The position numbers were made by a program, and so were the translations under genes. Shown here one piece after another: positions 26,381 through 35,208 of a DNA stretch of 64,000 bases (position 1 is its first letter; each line of letters opens with the position of its first letter). This stretch comes from Litorivivens sp041624475 (GTDB lineage Bacteria > Pseudomonadota > Gammaproteobacteria > Pseudomonadales > Spongiibacteraceae), in assembly GCF_041624475.1 (NCBI RefSeq), contig NZ_JBFJUX010000001.1, positions 372,001 through 436,000 of the forward strand, given 5' to 3'. Below the pieces are notes generated by a model. The model was not told where the DNA came from, searched no databases, and saw only the letters and a list, made by a program, of their open reading frames with translations.

Positions 26381-26579
26381 TAGGGTATATAACGGCTTAT
26401 CAGGCAATGTTTGATGTTTTAACAGAAGCGGGCTCCGTCCGACAGGGAATGTTGAGAAAAATCTGGATGCGACCTCTGGGCAGGCCTGTATTGATGGGCT
26501 CCATAGATTCCGCCGAACCATTGCCGAATGAATCAGTGCTGTCTTAAGCTGTCAGTCGCTAAATAAAAACACGCCCAAT

Positions 26580-27770
26580 ATGACTATTGCCGCCCTCGCC
26601 GCCTTGATTGTTATGGCCCAGCTAGCCCTGCTGGTGGCAATGCTGCTGATGATTGCCGAGCCCGCCATGCGCACCGCCAACCGCTTGCTGGCGCTGATTC
26701 TGCTGGTTATCGGCGGTAATCTGCTGCTTTTTTTCTGGAAGGAGACCGGCACCACACCGTTTCCTGGCTACTACCGCCGGGTGATATACACCGTGTGCTT
26801 TGCCATTGCGCCGCTGCTGCTGCTCTATACCCGGGCCATGGTGCAACCGGCTTTTCGCCTGTGCAGCCGCGACATGCTGCACTTTGTGCCGGTGGCCATT
26901 GTGCTGGGCTTGAGTTTGTCTCTGCTGCGCGACCCGGAAGCGGGGATGGCGATTGCCACAGACGACAGCCCTTATCTGGTCTGGCTGACCAGTGTGCTGA
27001 CGGTGCTCGGCAGTGTTTGGGGGCTGGGCTATGTGCTGGCTAGTCTGCGAGAGGTGAAACACTATCAGCGCGGGCTGCGCGACCGCTTTGCCAGCCTGGA
27101 GGCGGTCAGCCTGCGCTGGCTGCGCCGGATCCTCTATCTGTTCGGCGCCATGAATCTGGTGCTCGCGCCTGTGGCCCTGCTGCGTGTGGAAGTGGGCGGC
27201 CAGTTGCACCCGGTGCTCTACGTCATCCTGCCAACCAGTATTATCCTGCTGAATTACGTGGCTATTGCCGGCTTTCGCCGCGCCCAGTTGTTTTATGCCC
27301 TGCCGGAATTGGCCTCCCTGCTCAATGAACAGCTGGATGCGGTCGAGCCGCCGGTTGACGAGCCCGACGCGGGCAGCCGCACCAAGTACGCTCGCTCGGG
27401 CCTGGACGAATCCGCCTGCCGGCAGTTGTGGGCTGAGGTCAGCCGCATTATGCGTGAGGACAAGCCCTACCTCGACGACAGCCTGCAGCTGGCAAAGCTG
27501 GCCAAGGCGGTGGGGATCAGCACCCAGGAGCTGTCACAGGTGCTTAGCACCTGCGCCGGGCAGAATTTCTACGACTACGTGAACGGTTACCGGGTGCGCG
27601 AAGTACAGGCGCTGATGGCGGATCCGGCTTACCGCGAAGCCTCGCTGCTGCATCTGGCGGAGGAGGCGGGTTTTCGCAGCAAATCCACCTTCAATAAATA
27701 CTTCAAAGCCAGTGTCGGGATGACGCCGGGCGAATATCGCGCCCGCCTTGAGACCCCGAAAACAGCCTGA
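26580..27770 (+). CDS. Membrane-anchored AraC family regulator
   Basis: The 396-residue protein has about seven hydrophobic helices in residues 1-245 and a C-terminal AraC/XylS DNA-binding domain (about 290-390), with the helix-turn-helix regions LAKLAKAVGISTQELSQVL and HLAEEAGFRSKSTFNKYFKASVGMTPGEYRAR. The architecture, a seven-helix sensor fused to AraC, implies regulation at the membrane. It is divergent from the EAL gene over a 199-base gap, and PAP2 follows after 99 bases. Confidence 0.92.
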   Translation: MTIAALAALIVMAQLALLVAMLLMIAEPAMRTANRLLALILLVIGGNLLLFFWKETGTTPFPGYYRRVIYTVCFAIAPLLLLYTRAMVQPAFRLCSRDMLHFVPVAIVLGLSLSLLRDPEAGMAIATDDSPYLVWLTSVLTVLGSVWGLGYVLASLREVKHYQRGLRDRFASLEAVSLRWLRRILYLFGAMNLVLAPVALLRVEVGGQLHPVLYVILPTSIILLNYVAIAGFRRAQLFYALPELASLLNEQLDAVEPPVDEPDAGSRTKYARSGLDESACRQLWAEVSRIMREDKPYLDDSLQLAKLAKAVGISTQELSQVLSTCAGQNFYDYVNGYRVREVQALMADPAYREASLLHLAEEAGFRSKSTFNKYFKASVGMTPGEYRARLETPKTA

Positions 27771-27869
27771 AAACCGTTGCGGTGAGGTCGGCCCGGTCGG
27801 CGAGGTCGCCTTGCGCACCAAGCCTGAGGCAGATTAGTGCTCAATCTGACACTGAGTGAGGAATAGACT

Positions 27870-28733
27870 GTGATCGAAAGTATTCTCGCCTGGGGCGCTG
27901 ATTTCATCATCGCCCTCCAGCAATTCACCTTCTGGCCCTGGGATGGCCTGCTGCGCTTTTTCACCTGGCTCGGCGGTATGGGTTACCTGTTTACGGTGCC
28001 GCTGGTGCTGTGGTGTATCGACCGCAATCTGGGGCTCAAGCTACTGCTGATGGTGACGCTGACCATGTATCTGAATACGGTGGTCAAAGAGTGGTTCGCC
28101 CTGCCGCGCCCCTTCGAGGTGGATGCACGCATTGTGTCCGACGGCGAGATGGGTTTCAGTTTTCCCAGCGGGCACGCCCAGCTGGTGGCGGTGTTCTGGG
28201 GGCTGCTGGCAATGCACGTGGGCAAGCGCTGGTTCACCGGTGTCTGCCTGGCAGTGATTTTTCTGACCGGACTGTCGCGCTCGTATCTGGGGGTTCACTA
28301 CCCGACCGATGTAGCCGTGGGCTGGCTGTTTGGCGGCCTGACCCTGTGGGCCTGGCATCTTTGGGGGCCTGCCCTGATGAGCTGGCCGGCACAGCGTAAA
28401 GCGATTGCCTTGCTGGTGGCAGTGTCGCTGATGACCGCATTGGCGCTGCTGCTCGGCTCAAGCGCAATGGTCTATGGCAGCCTCGGTATGGGACTGGTGG
28501 CGGGTTTCTGTGGGTTGAAAATTCAGGATAACCCGGCGGCGATGGGTCTGGTGAAGCGCGGCCTGCGCTACGCTGTCGGTACTGCCGTGATGTTTGTCCT
28601 GCTGGCGGTATTGCCGAAAGTGGCGGGGTGGGGTCAGTTGCCGTCCGCGGTTGACGGCTTTGTGCTGATGGCTGTTTTCGGGGCGGTGATTGCCGGTTTG
28701 CTACCGTGGTTTTTTCAGCGAATGCGTTTGTAG
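27870..28733 (+). CDS. PAP2 family membrane phosphatase
   Basis: The 287-residue membrane protein has the three PAP2 signature motifs: KX6RP in KEWFALPRP (about residue 71), PSGH in FPSGHAQ (about residue 97) and SRX5HX3D in SRSYLGVHYPTD (about residue 135). These enzymes dephosphorylate phosphatidic acid, undecaprenyl pyrophosphate or related lipids in the inner membrane. The start is GTG, with a GAGTGAGGAA ribosome-like sequence before it. The substrate is not determined. Confidence 0.92.
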   Translation: MIESILAWGADFIIALQQFTFWPWDGLLRFFTWLGGMGYLFTVPLVLWCIDRNLGLKLLLMVTLTMYLNTVVKEWFALPRPFEVDARIVSDGEMGFSFPSGHAQLVAVFWGLLAMHVGKRWFTGVCLAVIFLTGLSRSYLGVHYPTDVAVGWLFGGLTLWAWHLWGPALMSWPAQRKAIALLVAVSLMTALALLLGSSAMVYGSLGMGLVAGFCGLKIQDNPAAMGLVKRGLRYAVGTAVMFVLLAVLPKVAGWGQLPSAVDGFVLMAVFGAVIAGLLPWFFQRMRL

Positions 28734-28832
28734 CTCAAAGCGCAGTTGTGCATCAGTAGCGGTATATCGCAGATTTGGGTGGAAGGCCGTACAGCCTGAT
28801 TGTAACGGTGCTATTAACCCGGCCCAGCGGCC

Positions 28833-28981
28833 CCACACCGTCTCCGAGACCGGCCGCAAGCCTCTCCGTGAAAGGGGTGTCGCTGCGGAACTCGCACAGA
28901 GTGCTCAGACAGTCCTCGCGAAACACACCCCTTTCACGGAGAGGCTTAAGCGCGTCCTGAAGGGGCTCGGAGACGGTGTGG
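28833..28981. repeat. Long two-tier inverted repeat (candidate MITE or structured RNA)
   Basis: The outer arms 28833-28848 (CCACACCGTCTCCGAG) and 28966-28981 are perfect complements, and so are the inner arms 28858-28880 and 28925-28947, which are 23 bases each. Nine and 18 unpaired bases separate the tiers, and 44 bases form the central loop. This gives 39 perfect base pairs in about 149 bases. No transposase is adjacent. It is not an ordinary terminator because no T run follows. Confidence 0.75.
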
Positions 28982-29018
28982 AACCACTAAGCCTGTTTCG
29001 GTGGACACTGAAAACCTG

Positions 29019-29045
29019 CTTACTTGGTACTAGCACCCAAGTAAG
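29019..29045. repeat. Nine-base perfect hairpin
   Basis: CTTACTTGG and CCAAGTAAG pair around a nine-base loop. It lies 37 bases beyond the larger inverted repeat and may belong to the same element. No T run follows on either strand. Confidence 0.5.
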
Positions 29046-29156
29046 GGGGATGCCCGATTCACTGGCTCGACAGCCTAAATGCTTCAGGGCTCTTTAGTGA
29101 CTCTGCGGTTTTATTGACAGTGAACGCCCTTCCACTCTATTTATTTGCTGAGAACT

Positions 29157-29195
29157 AAAAAGGCAGCTCTCTGAATGGAGCTGCCTTTTCTTTTT
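29157..29195. terminator. Bidirectional terminator at the end of the TonB receptor gene
   Basis: A perfect nine-base stem AGGCAGCTC / GAGCTGCCT with an eight-base loop is followed by TTTCTTTTT on the plus strand and by TTTT on the minus strand. It lies 25 bases after the TonB receptor stop codon, which it should serve. It also ends any rightward transcript leaving the repeat region. Confidence 0.88.
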
Positions 29196-29210
29196 GTGTT
29201 TTCCCTTTTT

Positions 29211-31544
29211 TCAGTATTGGTAACCGAGGCTGACGCCCACCGTGCGCGGTGAGTTGGGCCCGAGACTGGTAATAACCCCGTCAACACCCAAGCCGAGCGG
29301 CACCGGCCGGAAGAACAGTTGGTCTTCATCTTCCAGGCTATCTACAAAGGCGTCCACCGTGAATGCGCCGCCGGGGCTGATCCAGCTCAGACGGATATCA
29401 GTGTTGGTGTAGCTGGCGAGTCGGTCCACATCGTCGCGGTTGTAGTGGCGCAGAAAGTAGTCGTCGGTCCAGGTGGTTTTCAGCACCGCTCGCAGCGAGC
29501 CCCATTCGCCGAGGGGGCGCTGGTAGTTCAACAGCAGCGAGGCCTTGTAACGCGGCGTGTCTTGCAGGTCATTGCCGGACAGATCCTGCTCGCCCTCGGG
29601 GCAGCCCGGGTCGGACAGGCTGGGAAAGGCCGGGTCTGAGGAACAGAAATCGTCAAAGGTACCTTTCAAATAGCCCAGTGAAATGATGCTGTAGAGGTTT
29701 TCGGTGGCGGCCACAGTCATGTCGACCTCCAGTCCTGACAAACTGGCGCTGGCGGCATTTTCGGTGACGGTGGTCGTGTCGCGCACCTGCTGTACCTGCA
29801 GGTTGCTGTAGTCGTAGGCAAAGGCGACGGCGTTGAACTGCAAACGACCCTCAAAGAAGCGGTTTTTGCTGCCCACTTCAAAGGCGTTGAGCTGTTCCGC
29901 CTCCACTTCGTTCAGACTGCCGTCATCCATGACTTCGCCAAAGCCGTTTTTGTAGCCGCGGGCCACTTTGGCGTAAACCATATGCTCGTCGCTCAGGAAC
30001 CACTTGGCGCCGAACTCGCCGGTGGGCTCCTCAAATTCCACTTCAAAGCCCGTGCTGCCACCGGAAAGGCTGGCGGCTTGAGTGCGGTTGGCACGATTCG
30101 GCAGTACCAGGGCGACGTCGTTGACCTCGAACAGCTCCTGCCGGTCGCGGTTGCTGCGCAGGCCGCCGAAGATTTCGATATCCGGCAGGTCGCTCTGCCA
30201 ATGTTTGAGTCGCAGGGTGCTGTTGACGTAGGCCGCTTCGCTGGTGACGGTCTCCTCGCCGTGGGGGGTGGAAACATCGAGATCAAAGATATTGCCGCCG
30301 GTGGGCAGGGGCAGACCTAGCACACTATCGGCCAGATCGATCTTGGCTTTTACGAAGTTAAGGGCGGTCAGACGGCTTTCCTGTCTGGCCCGGAACAGGC
30401 CGAAGATCCAGTTGACGGCGGAATCATTCTGGGAGGTAAAGCGCATTTCCTGAATCAAGGCGTCGTCACGCTCCCGGCGCAGTACGTCGACAATGGTGGC
30501 TTCCGTGCCGTCGACATCGAGGGGGCGGAAGGCGTGATCTGCGCTTTTGCCGAACAGCAGGGTTATGTCCACGTTGCCCAGCAGCGGCAAATCATCCAGC
30601 GCCCACACTACCTCGGCGTCGAGTCGTTCCACATCAATCTGGTAGTCGCGGTAATCGCGCTCGCCAAACAGCTGTCTGGCCTGCTCGCTGAAAATCATCC
30701 GGTGGGCGAGGGCTCTGACCAGGGTGCGATCCTGGGGCAGAGGCTCTGCCCCGAACTCCTCCAGTGACCCATTGTTGCGGGTCAGGGTGGTGGCGCTGGA
30801 GATGCGGTACTGGTCGCGTTGAAAGTATTTGTAACGCAGGTTGAGCTGCAGCGTTTCGGTGGGCTGGGACTGCAGCCACAGCCGCACCATCTGGTCGTCC
30901 TTGGTGTCGCCGTGGAAGCGATCCTTCTCGGCCAGCAGGTTGGTGACCAGGCCGTCGCGGCGGTGATCGCTCATAGCCAGGCGGGCGTTGAGCCAGTTGT
31001 TCGGCAGCAGGGGGGTATTGATGGCAGCGCGCAGCCGGCGTTCACTGAGGCTGGCGGCGCGGGTGTCGAGTTTGAATTCGACGGCGTCCACGGGTGGATT
31101 CCAGCGCAGGTTGAGGGCGCCGGCGGTGGCATTGCGGCCATACACGGTGCCGGAGGGGCCGCGCAGCAATTCAATGGCGGCCAGATCGTAGTAATTGCCG
31201 CCCACATTATTGTTGGGGATAAACAGACCATTCTCGTGGAAGGCCACCGGCGGCACACCGATCAGGTCGACGCCGATGCCGCGTATGGTCATGTTTTCGC
31301 GGCCGCGGGTCACTACGCCCGGGGTCATTTCGGCCAGGTTAAAGGGGTCCTCGATATTGGCCGCTTCGAGCATGTCGGCGTCAAGCGCGGTGACGGAAGC
31401 GCCCACATCCTGAAGTGATTCTTCGCGCTTGTTGACGGTGACCAGCACCTCTTCAATATACAGGCCGCCACGGGTCGTTTCGGCCAGCAGCGTGGGGCAG
31501 GAGGCGGTAAGGCAGAGCGCCGCCAGGGTGATCCTTTTCAGCAT
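29211..31544 (-). CDS. TonB-dependent outer-membrane receptor
   Basis: With the start at 31544 this is a 777-residue protein with a signal peptide (MLKRITLAALCLTASCPTLLA), a TonB-box-like EEVLVTVNKR, a plug domain (about residues 30-170, with GRENMTIRGIG and LLRGPSGTVYGRNATAG) and a 22-strand barrel ending in the usual aromatic residue (SLGYQY). It imports a large ligand through the outer membrane using the proton-motive force. The start at 31544 has a GGGAG ribosome site, unlike the ATG 12 codons upstream. No Fur box is visible before it, so iron need not be the cargo; its type resembles receptors for organic substrates. Confidence 0.93.
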   Translation of the reverse strand: MLKRITLAALCLTASCPTLLAETTRGGLYIEEVLVTVNKREESLQDVGASVTALDADMLEAANIEDPFNLAEMTPGVVTRGRENMTIRGIGVDLIGVPPVAFHENGLFIPNNNVGGNYYDLAAIELLRGPSGTVYGRNATAGALNLRWNPPVDAVEFKLDTRAASLSERRLRAAINTPLLPNNWLNARLAMSDHRRDGLVTNLLAEKDRFHGDTKDDQMVRLWLQSQPTETLQLNLRYKYFQRDQYRISSATTLTRNNGSLEEFGAEPLPQDRTLVRALAHRMIFSEQARQLFGERDYRDYQIDVERLDAEVVWALDDLPLLGNVDITLLFGKSADHAFRPLDVDGTEATIVDVLRRERDDALIQEMRFTSQNDSAVNWIFGLFRARQESRLTALNFVKAKIDLADSVLGLPLPTGGNIFDLDVSTPHGEETVTSEAAYVNSTLRLKHWQSDLPDIEIFGGLRSNRDRQELFEVNDVALVLPNRANRTQAASLSGGSTGFEVEFEEPTGEFGAKWFLSDEHMVYAKVARGYKNGFGEVMDDGSLNEVEAEQLNAFEVGSKNRFFEGRLQFNAVAFAYDYSNLQVQQVRDTTTVTENAASASLSGLEVDMTVAATENLYSIISLGYLKGTFDDFCSSDPAFPSLSDPGCPEGEQDLSGNDLQDTPRYKASLLLNYQRPLGEWGSLRAVLKTTWTDDYFLRHYNRDDVDRLASYTNTDIRLSWISPGGAFTVDAFVDSLEDEDQLFFRPVPLGLGVDGVITSLGPNSPRTVGVSLGYQY

Positions 31545-31697
31545 GGAATTCTCCCGGTTCTTGTTATTTGGGAGCTTCACACTAAGGCCGGGACTGGTGC
31601 ACGGCGACCTTGCCGACCGGGACGCACTGGAAAACCGGTGAAGGACACCGTAAAAACCGTTAAGGTAGGCCCTTCTTTTCAGCGAGACCGGAGCGAC

Positions 31698-32819
31698 ATG
31701 TTAACCCTGCTGGTTGCCTATTTTTGCCTGGCCATTGGTTTTTCCTTTCTATGTTCCCTCTGGGAGGCGGTGCTGCTAAGCATTACCCCGGCCTACGCCC
31801 AGATCAAATTCCAGGAAGGGGCGGGCATCGGTCGCCAGCTCAAGAGTTTCAAGGACAATATCGACCGGCCCTTGGCGGCCATCTTGACCCTGAATACCGT
31901 GGCGCACACCGCTGGCGCCATCGGTGTTGGCCAGCAGGCGACTCTGCTGTGGGCCGAGACCAACCCGATGATAACCGGGGTGGTGATTCCGGTGGCGCTG
32001 ACGCTGGCGATTCTGATCCTCTCGGAAATCATTCCCAAAACCCTCGGCGCCAATTACTGGAAAGAGCTGGCACCGTTTACCGTGTACTCCCTGAAGGTGG
32101 TGATCACGATACTGCTGCCGCTGGTCTGGCTAAGCCAGCAGCTCACCGGCATTCTGCGTAAGGATAAAAGCCGCAGTGTGTTTTCCCGGCGCGACTTTCT
32201 CATGCTGGCGGAGATCGGTGAAAAGGAAGGGGTCATCGAGAAGAACGAATCTGCCTTTATTGCCAACCTGCTGCGCTTCAAGAATATTCGCGCCAAGGAT
32301 GTGATGACTCCGCGCACCGTGGTTAAAGTGGCTCCCATGAGCCTGACGCTGCAGGAATTCCACGAGCGGGAAGGCAATATTGTGTTTTCCCGGATTCCGA
32401 TCCATGAGGAGGGAAACAAGGATAAGGTGGTTGGCTACTTCCTGAAAGACGAGCTGCTGGTGGAACTGGTGGACAGTCACGGCGACAAGCTGCTTAAGGA
32501 TCTCAAGCGGGAGATCATCACCATTCACGAGTCCTGCCCGCTGCCGGATATATTCAGCCGTTTTCTGGAGCAGCAGGAGCATATCGCACTGGTGGTGGAT
32601 GAGTACGGCGGCACCGCCGGCATTGTCACCATGGAGGATGTGATTGAAACGCTGATCGGCATGGAAATTGTTGATGAAATGGACAGTGTCGACGATATGC
32701 AGAAGCTGGCCCGTGAGCGCTGGATGCGCAGAGCCCGGCAGATGGGCCTCAATGTCGACCCGGAAGCGGCGGTCGAGCCCCCTAGCCCAGCGCCGCCCGA
32801 GTCAACCCAACCAGACTGA
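31698..32819 (+). CDS. CNNM/CorC-like DUF21 and CBS domain protein
   Basis: With the start at 31698 (GGAG five bases before) the protein has 373 residues: a DUF21 domain of about four membrane helices (residues 1-180, with SEIIPKTLGANYW), then two CBS domains (MTPRTVV about residue 208 and VDEYGGTAGIVTMEDVIE about residue 300). The family is linked to magnesium and cobalt homeostasis or Na+ exchange. The last residues are Pro- and Glu-rich. Its 3' end overlaps the convergent TauE/SafE gene by 38 bases. Confidence 0.9.
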   Translation: MLTLLVAYFCLAIGFSFLCSLWEAVLLSITPAYAQIKFQEGAGIGRQLKSFKDNIDRPLAAILTLNTVAHTAGAIGVGQQATLLWAETNPMITGVVIPVALTLAILILSEIIPKTLGANYWKELAPFTVYSLKVVITILLPLVWLSQQLTGILRKDKSRSVFSRRDFLMLAEIGEKEGVIEKNESAFIANLLRFKNIRAKDVMTPRTVVKVAPMSLTLQEFHEREGNIVFSRIPIHEEGNKDKVVGYFLKDELLVELVDSHGDKLLKDLKREIITIHESCPLPDIFSRFLEQQEHIALVVDEYGGTAGIVTMEDVIETLIGMEIVDEMDSVDDMQKLARERWMRRARQMGLNVDPEAAVEPPSPAPPESTQPD

Positions 32820-33546
32820 TCAGCAGCAGGGCGCTGCCGAGAAAACGCATAAACACCGCCGCATCGGTTTGCAGCATGTGGCGGTGAAAACGCAGTCCGA
32901 TCAAGTGGCCGATAAAGGCGCAGGGCAGCAACCACAGATGGTGGATGAGCTGCAGGTCGACCTCAAAATAAATAAAGGCCGCCATCTTGATCGCCACCAG
33001 CACCAGCCAGAGCGCAAACAGGGTGTCCCGCAGTTGTTCCCGGGCCACATGCTGAGCGGCCACCGCAATTATCAGGGGCGCGCCAATCAATGAGGTGCCA
33101 CTGATATAGCCGCCGAGCAGCAGAAACGCCGTATCCACCACCTTGCTGTTGCTTTTGAAGGGACGGTTAAAGATATAGGACAGGGAATACACGGCCACGA
33201 TGGTGAAAATCACCCCGCTCATCACGTTTGACGGCAGCGTCACCAGCCCAAGTACCCCGATCAGTTTCGGAATCAGCATGACCAACAATAGATAGCGCAA
33301 GTAGGGCCAGTTGACGGTGCCCCTACCGCTGTCGGGTTTGCGGTTGTTCTGAATGATGGTGATGGAGGCGAACACCAGCAGGTGCACGGAGATCAGCGGC
33401 AGAAACACCAGCGCGTCGTTATGCACCAACAACAGAAACGGCAGTGACAGCACGGCGCCACCAAAGCCGAGACCGGATCGGACAAAGCCGCTCCAGATAA
33501 AGATCAGGCCGATCAGAAGGTATTGGTAGGGGAGGAGATTTTCCAT
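32782..33546 (-). CDS. TauE/SafE family anion transporter
   Basis: This 254-residue membrane protein has about eight hydrophobic segments and the family pattern GLGFGGAVLSLPFLLL near residue 26 and GGYISGTSLIGAPLIIAV (about residue 150) in the repeated halves. TauE/SafE proteins export sulfite, sulfoacetate or other small sulfur or organic anions. No sulfur-metabolism gene is adjacent, so the substrate is open. It ends inside the 3' end of the CNNM-like gene. Confidence 0.88.
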   Translation of the reverse strand: MENLLPYQYLLIGLIFIWSGFVRSGLGFGGAVLSLPFLLLVHNDALVFLPLISVHLLVFASITIIQNNRKPDSGRGTVNWPYLRYLLLVMLIPKLIGVLGLVTLPSNVMSGVIFTIVAVYSLSYIFNRPFKSNSKVVDTAFLLLGGYISGTSLIGAPLIIAVAAQHVAREQLRDTLFALWLVLVAIKMAAFIYFEVDLQLIHHLWLLPCAFIGHLIGLRFHRHMLQTDAAVFMRFLGSALLLISLVGLTRAALG

Positions 33547-33565
33547 GGATTACGGTGACGGAGCG

Positions 33566-33656
33566 CCCTCACCCCGACCCTCTCCCAGAGGGAGAGGGGG
33601 CGCCCGGTTCAGGCTGGAGAGTTCCCTCTCCCCTAGGGAGAGGGCCAGGGTGAGGG
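33566..33656. repeat. CCCTC palindromic intergenic repeat
   Basis: A 21-base arm at 33566-33586 and its near-complement (19 of 21) at 33636-33656 flank 49 bases. Each half also folds by itself: CCCTCTCCC-AGA-GGGAGAGGG (33578-33598) and CCCTCTCCC-CTA-GGGAGAGGG (33624-33644). This style of CCCTCACCC repeat is scattered through many proteobacterial genomes. It lies between the TauE and rubredoxin genes, both on the minus strand. Confidence 0.85.
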
Positions 33657-33672
33657 TGCGGCAGCAAAAGCC

Positions 33673-35046
33673 TTAGCCCAACAGCGGCGGCAATTCCTTC
33701 TGCAGGGCCATTTTCTGCTTGATGCCGTCACCGGTCAGGGCAAAGCCCTGCAGCTGACCGCTCTTGTCGCGGAAGGTGGCGACTACGTTGTTGCCGTCTT
33801 CCTGAATGTCCCAGTCACCTTCCATATCGCGCGGCGGCGGATTTACCGTTACCGGGCAGGCTGGCGTCTTGATGGTTACCGGCATGGCGGGGTAGCTGAC
33901 CTCGGTCGCGTCCCCGGCCAGGGTTTTACCCAGCGCACGGGCCTGGGCCATCAGTGGCGCTACGTACACCAGCACGTGGCCGTCCACTTCCACACAGTCG
34001 CCCATGGCGTAAACATTCTTGGCGCTGGTTTCCAGCAGGCGGTTGGTGGTGATACCGCGGTTGACCTGAATGCCGGCATCGGCGGCCAGCTGGGTGCGCG
34101 GGCGCACGCCAACGGCAGAAACGACTAGATCGCAGTCAATGGTGTCACCGGTGCTCAAGGTCACTTTCAAGCCGACATCGCCAGCCTTGTTCACTTCCGT
34201 GACCAGCGGGCCGAAGTGGAACCTGGCGCCTTTTTCTTCCAGCGCGCGCTGTACCGCGCGACCGGCGGGTTCCGGCAGCAGGGTAGGCAGACAGTAGGTC
34301 AGCGGGTCAACCGCTTCTACTGAAAAGCCGCCATTGAGCAGGTCGTTGGTGAACTCGCAGCCGATCAGGCCGGCGCCGATGATGCACACCTTCTTCACAT
34401 CATTTTTCTTGATGGCGGTGCGGTAGTCGTCGTAGTCCAGCAGGTCGTTGACCGAGTAAACGTACTCCAGCGCGTCACCCTTGATCGGCGGGGTGATGGT
34501 GTCAGCGCCGAGGGCCAGCACCAGCTTGCCGTAGTGGATCTGGGTTTCGGCATCGCCCAGCTTGATGGTCTGGTTTTCGGTGTCGATGCTGGTGACGTGG
34601 GTCATGGTCCAGACGCTGGCTTTGAGCTGCTTGCCCATGGTGCCGGCATCGGCTTGGGCCAGATCGTCCGCGGTGGTGTCTTTTGTGTAGCCGGTGGACA
34701 GCATCGGCTTGGAGTAGGAGCGACCATCGTCTGCCGTGATCATGATCACGGGCGTATCCTGATCGTGCTTGCGGAATTCGCGCACCAGACCATAGCCTGC
34801 CAGGCCGGTTCCGAGTACAACGATAGGAGCTTTGGATTCGTCGGTGGTCTCTTCCTCGTGGTGAGGCGCGGCGGCCGGTTCACTGGTTTCGATCAGCTCG
34901 AAATCTTCCTTGCCGACACCGCAGTCGGGGCACAGCCAGTCATCGGGGATATCTTCCCATTTGGTGCCCGGTGCAATACCGGAATCCGGATCACCGGTCT
35001 CTTCGTCGTAGACCCAGCCGCAGACAATACATTCCCACTTACTCAT
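33673..35046 (-). CDS. Rubredoxin fused to NAD(P)H-rubredoxin reductase
   Basis: The 457-residue protein begins with a complete rubredoxin (residues 1-50), with cysteine pairs in CIVCGWVYDE and CPDCGVG holding one Fe-S4 iron. An acidic linker (about 52-70) leads to a FAD/NAD reductase: VVLGTGLAGYGLVREF, the NAD motif CIIGAGLIGCEF and the FAD motif NVYAMGDC. In alkane and fatty-acid hydroxylation pathways these are usually separate proteins; here electrons could pass within one chain. No alkane hydroxylase gene is adjacent. It faces ubiC across a 162-base divergent region. Confidence 0.94.
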   Translation of the reverse strand: MSKWECIVCGWVYDEETGDPDSGIAPGTKWEDIPDDWLCPDCGVGKEDFELIETSEPAAAPHHEEETTDESKAPIVVLGTGLAGYGLVREFRKHDQDTPVIMITADDGRSYSKPMLSTGYTKDTTADDLAQADAGTMGKQLKASVWTMTHVTSIDTENQTIKLGDAETQIHYGKLVLALGADTITPPIKGDALEYVYSVNDLLDYDDYRTAIKKNDVKKVCIIGAGLIGCEFTNDLLNGGFSVEAVDPLTYCLPTLLPEPAGRAVQRALEEKGARFHFGPLVTEVNKAGDVGLKVTLSTGDTIDCDLVVSAVGVRPRTQLAADAGIQVNRGITTNRLLETSAKNVYAMGDCVEVDGHVLVYVAPLMAQARALGKTLAGDATEVSYPAMPVTIKTPACPVTVNPPPRDMEGDWDIQEDGNNVVATFRDKSGQLQGFALTGDGIKQKMALQKELPPLLG

Positions 35047-35208
35047 TGCTTATCCTTCCTCGTCGTCAGTGTGTGGCCCTTGCAGTTTGTGAGGGAATCA
35101 CGCATTCTGCCGCCACTTTTACAGGGCACTTCTTGTGCGTCCCGGCAAGGTTTATCGCCGGTCGTGAGTGCCTGATATCAGGGTTTTCAGTATTCAGGGA
35201 GCCGGTTA

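Larger units (their letters stand above)
28734..29156. other. Gene-free region with hairpin repeats
   Basis: This is the only gap longer than 300 bases. It contains the long inverted repeat at 28833-28981, a small imperfect repeat TTTCGGTG-GA-CACTGAAA at 28996-29013 and a perfect nine-base hairpin at 29019-29045. I see no open frame with gene-like character and no tRNA or known RNA. The last 55 bases before the terminator are AT-rich without recognisable signals. Confidence 0.7.

Noticed and set aside
28734..29210. tRNA or integron attC site
   Set aside because: I found no cloverleaf and no attC core-site pattern. The structure is an inverted repeat.
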